A DNA stretch of 63,907 nt from Gemmatimonadota bacterium. GTDB lineage: Bacteria; Gemmatimonadota; Gemmatimonadetes; Palauibacterales; Palauibacteraceae. The translations under genes were made by a program, and so were the position numbers. The stretch is from NCBI GenBank assembly GCA_022825725.1, contig JAJDWE010000030.1, positions 1 through 63,907 of the forward strand, given 5' to 3'. Below the pieces are notes generated by a model. That model searched no databases, had not been told where the DNA came from, and saw only the letters and a list, made by a program, of their open reading frames with translations. Numbering within the stretch: the first letter of the stretch is position 1; each line of letters begins with the position of its first letter. Shown here one piece after another: positions 61,476-63,907 of the stretch.

Positions 61476-63647
61476 ATGGAACTCACCGCTTTCACCGCAC
61501 TTGTGCCTCCCAATAGCCAAGAGCTGCATCCTCCGGCGTGCCGCTCCTCCGATCCGCACCCGGGGCTGATCGCCGCGCGGGTCCGGCTTCGGGGCTCCGC
61601 TCTGGTCGCGGCGGCGGTCGCGTTTGTGACGGCCTGCGGGGACGAACCAATGACACTGGCCACGCCGGACCCGTCGGTCCCCACCACGGTCGCGATCTCG
61701 CCCGCCTCCGCAGCGTTCCGTTCGATCAGCGACACTGTGAGAATGATCGCCACCGTGAGCGACCAGTACGGTTCGGCGATGGCCGATGTCGCGGTCGTGT
61801 GGAACAGCGGCAATATAGCCGTCGCCGCCGTGACGGAAGGGCTCGTTACCGCGATGGGCAACGGCAATGCGACCGTCACCGCTGTGGCCGGGTCGGCGGT
61901 GGCCAGCGCGAAGGTGGCGGTGGAGCAGTTGGCTAACACGGTCATCGTGACTCCGGCTACGGACTCGGTCGCGGAAGGCGACACGCTTCGCCTCTCAGCC
62001 GTTGCGATGGACGGGAACGGGCATGTGGTAACAGGTGCGGAGTTCGAGTGGTCGTCAGACAACGGGTCCGTGGCGGGGGTGACCAAATTCGGTCTGGTGC
62101 ATGCTGCTGCGGAGGGTACGGCCACGATCTCGGTCGTGTCGGGGAGCGCGCAAGACGCAGCGCATATCACCGTGTTCCACCCCGACCGGGCGGTCCTGGT
62201 CGCACTCTACGAAGCGATGGACGGGCCGAACTGGGTGAACAGCGAGAACTGGCTCACCGACGCTCCGCTCTGGGATTGGTACGGCATCAGCTTGCGTGGT
62301 GGTCGGGTGGCCATGCTAAACCTCAGGAAGAACGGACTCACCGGCTCAATACCTCCCGAACTCGTTGGGCTATCTGGTCTGCGATGGCTGCTACTGGACG
62401 AGAACGCTCTCAGCGGCCCCATCCCGTCCGAACTCGCTGGGCTCACTGATCTGCGTTGGCTGTGGCTGGACGGAAACGCGCTCACCGGCCCCGTTCCACC
62501 GAAACTTGGCGACACGAGCTTGGAAAGCCTCGGCCTTTCGGACAACGAGCTTTCCGGTCCGATCCCGCCGGAGTTGGGCAAGAACCAAAACCTCACGGAC
62601 CTTAGTGTAGCCAACAACCCCGGTCTCCGAGGAGAGATCCCCCCGGCCATCCTGCCGAATCTGGAGAAATTGTACTCGTATGGGACCGGCCTTTGCGTAG
62701 CTCGCACCGGCGATTTTGACTCGTACATCACAAGGGATCACTGGATTGGCTACGCCTGCGGTGAAACGGAACCGGGCTTTCAGATTCAGCTGGTATTCGA
62801 GCCGGATGTCCCCGAGTTCATCCGCGATGCGATGAATTCCCAAGCGGAATACTGGATGGAAATCCTCCGGGAAACGGAAGCCCCTGACATTTTTGGCACA
62901 GCCGACTGCCACGGCGTGGGTCGGATGCAACAGGTACCCGTCATCGACGATGTCCTCGTGGTCGTCAGTATGTGGAAAACCTATACGGCAGGAATCTGCG
63001 GAAGCTACCGCATGTTGCGCCACCGCATCCCTGACCGTGGCGGTGTGGCATTCGAGAGGAACTGGCTGGACATTGACTCCCGCTGGGTCGATCTCGTCGC
63101 CCGTCACGCGCTCGGCCACGTCCTCGGGATCGGAACCCTTTGGGATATCCGCGGCCAACTAAAGAATCCGAGCACATCGAAAGAGGTGCGGGATACCTAT
63201 GTCGTCTCGCCCCTCGCGGAGAGAGCATTCGATGCGGCTGGTGGCGCGAGCTACACCGGGCCGAAGGTGCCTCTGCGCCATCGCAGAAACTACACCTCTC
63301 ACTGGCGACCCGAGGTGTTCGGGTCCGAACTCATGACGGGGCGCTGGAGCGACCACGTGCCAACGAGCGCGGTGACGCTTCAGGCGCTCGCGGACCTCGG
63401 CTACACAGTCGACCTGAGCCTCGCCGATCCGTATACGCTCCCCGGTGCAGCAGCAGCTTCCGCTATTGGAACGGCAGCGTCGCTATCTTTCGAACTGGGC
63501 TGGGAGGGCCCGTCCTCGGTCGTGGTGTGCCCTCCGCGAGACCGGCCCTTCGAGGAGCCGGAGGCCCTTGGCTTTCGGGATCTCGCCGCTCCGGTATCGG
63601 TCCAAACACTCTGCACGTCGATTCGATGGACGCGGGGGCGATTCTAG
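61476..63647 (+). CDS. Big2-LRR-metalloprotease-like lipoprotein with altered HExxH
   Basis: About 723 aa from ATG 61476, though a later start closer to the lipobox (FVTAC) is possible. Two Big2/BIG-type Ig domains (VAISPASAAFRSISDTVRMI; VIVTPATDSVAEGDTLRLSA) precede an LRR block with the same N-cap as the gene at 59789 (LYEAMDGPNWVNSENWLTDA) and about four plant-type repeats. The C-terminal 250 residues resemble leishmanolysin-like proteases, but the zinc motif expected as HExGHxxGIGTLW reads HALGHVLGIGTLW (residues 544 on): the catalytic Glu is Ala. It is probably inactive or a pseudoenzyme. Confidence 0.8.
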   Translation: MELTAFTALVPPNSQELHPPACRSSDPHPGLIAARVRLRGSALVAAAVAFVTACGDEPMTLATPDPSVPTTVAISPASAAFRSISDTVRMIATVSDQYGSAMADVAVVWNSGNIAVAAVTEGLVTAMGNGNATVTAVAGSAVASAKVAVEQLANTVIVTPATDSVAEGDTLRLSAVAMDGNGHVVTGAEFEWSSDNGSVAGVTKFGLVHAAAEGTATISVVSGSAQDAAHITVFHPDRAVLVALYEAMDGPNWVNSENWLTDAPLWDWYGISLRGGRVAMLNLRKNGLTGSIPPELVGLSGLRWLLLDENALSGPIPSELAGLTDLRWLWLDGNALTGPVPPKLGDTSLESLGLSDNELSGPIPPELGKNQNLTDLSVANNPGLRGEIPPAILPNLEKLYSYGTGLCVARTGDFDSYITRDHWIGYACGETEPGFQIQLVFEPDVPEFIRDAMNSQAEYWMEILRETEAPDIFGTADCHGVGRMQQVPVIDDVLVVVSMWKTYTAGICGSYRMLRHRIPDRGGVAFERNWLDIDSRWVDLVARHALGHVLGIGTLWDIRGQLKNPSTSKEVRDTYVVSPLAERAFDAAGGASYTGPKVPLRHRRNYTSHWRPEVFGSELMTGRWSDHVPTSAVTLQALADLGYTVDLSLADPYTLPGAAAASAIGTAASLSFELGWEGPSSVVVCPPRDRPFEEPEALGFRDLAAPVSVQTLCTSIRWTRGRF

Positions 63648-63788
63648 GGGCCGACTGCGAGGATTTGATGCGGCGCTGACCTGTGAGTATCCATCTCACA
63701 AGCGGACACCCGTTTTTCGCGAAGCAACCTGCCTCGCAGCGCCCCTTTGCGACGCTTCCGCTTCGACGCCCGTTCTTGCCCGGTTCGA

Positions 63789-63907
63789 TCATCCGTGAAC
63801 GCTCCCCGCCGGGCTGGGCGTCGGGAAGGCCGGGCAGGAGTACTCGCGCGGCGGCTGCGCCGTCCAAGTGCGGTCCTGCTGCACCAGGGCGTTGGCGAGG
63901 ACGAGGA
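63789..63907 (-). CDS. 3' end of a gene cut by the window edge
   Basis: On the minus strand, from the edge to TGA at 63789, the frame reads LVLANALVQQDRTWTAQPPR and then a Cys/Pro-rich tail ending PSPAGSVHG. The composition looks like a real C-terminus and the frame is open to the edge, but only 39 residues are visible. No family recognised; it may be a chance frame. Confidence 0.35.
   Translation of the reverse strand, partial: LVLANALVQQDRTWTAQPPREYSCPAFPTPSPAGSVHG

Noticed and set aside
1-63907. CRISPR arrays, tRNA or rRNA genes, and insertion sequences
   Set aside because: No regularly spaced repeats, no tRNA cloverleaf with a conserved T-arm, no rRNA motif and no transposase were recognised on either strand.

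Overview
The window is GC-rich and gene-dense. Many starts overlap the previous stop (ATGA/GTGA), there are many Sec and lipoprotein signals, and several families have expanded by duplication. The mix of BlaI/M56-TonB pairs, 6-bladed beta-propeller lipoproteins, carboxypeptidase-regulatory/plug proteins, DUF2723 membrane proteins, a VWA/DUF3520 protein and plant-type LRR proteins suggests a Gemmatimonadota-like bacterium, possibly host-associated. This is inferred from gene content only; there is no rRNA in the window. No rRNA, tRNA, CRISPR array or insertion sequence was recognised.

Layout. 1-7.4 kb: an Nfu-type N-terminal domain protein, a large BTAD/SARP-type regulator, and a BlaI repressor followed by two tandem M56 (BlaR1-like) metallopeptidases with TonB C-terminal domains; the first M56 copy is frameshifted and ends in two TonB-plug-like repeats. 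7.4-17.6 kb: a beta-propeller lipoprotein, three barrel-less CarboxypepD_reg/plug proteins, a MATE transporter, and one intact and one nonsense-interrupted serine hydrolase. 17.6-22.6 kb: a compact minus-strand run, an ABC-2 exporter followed by a tungstate-type TupABC importer. 22.7-29.3 kb: an AbrB-like protein, a UbiE/MenG methyltransferase, a VWA protein, an RHH-DUF433 regulator with a double palindrome at its start, TrpE, and ornithine aminotransferase. 29.4-34.1 kb: an ECF sigma factor, a membrane-anchored partner candidate and two exported HEAT-like proteins. 34.2-41.5 kb: an array of 6-bladed beta-propeller lipoproteins in two operons with a shared leader, split by a divergently placed Abi/HEPN gene and including one internally deleted member. 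41.7-49.9 kb: two tandem DUF2723 (TMEM260-like) proteins, a small membrane protein, an FAD-linked oxidase and a D-aminoacylase-type amidohydrolase. 49.9-53.3 kb: argG-argH-argR behind a sigma70 promoter overlapped by an ARG box. 53.3-57.6 kb: MogA, then a cluster suggesting zinc economy: FolE2, an ABC transporter whose permease carries a His/Asp/Glu-rich insert, and DUF3299. 57.6 kb to the end: an M20 amidohydrolase, a plant-type LRR lipoprotein, a Big2-LRR-metalloprotease-like lipoprotein whose HExxH motif reads HALGH, and the edge of another gene.

Together the genes give biosynthesis (arginine, tryptophan, quinone, folate, molybdenum/tungsten cofactor), metal handling, and a large envelope repertoire. 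Two themes stand out. TonB and plug domains are used outside classical receptors. Several genes are visibly decaying: one frameshift, two nonsense changes, one internal deletion and one lost catalytic residue.
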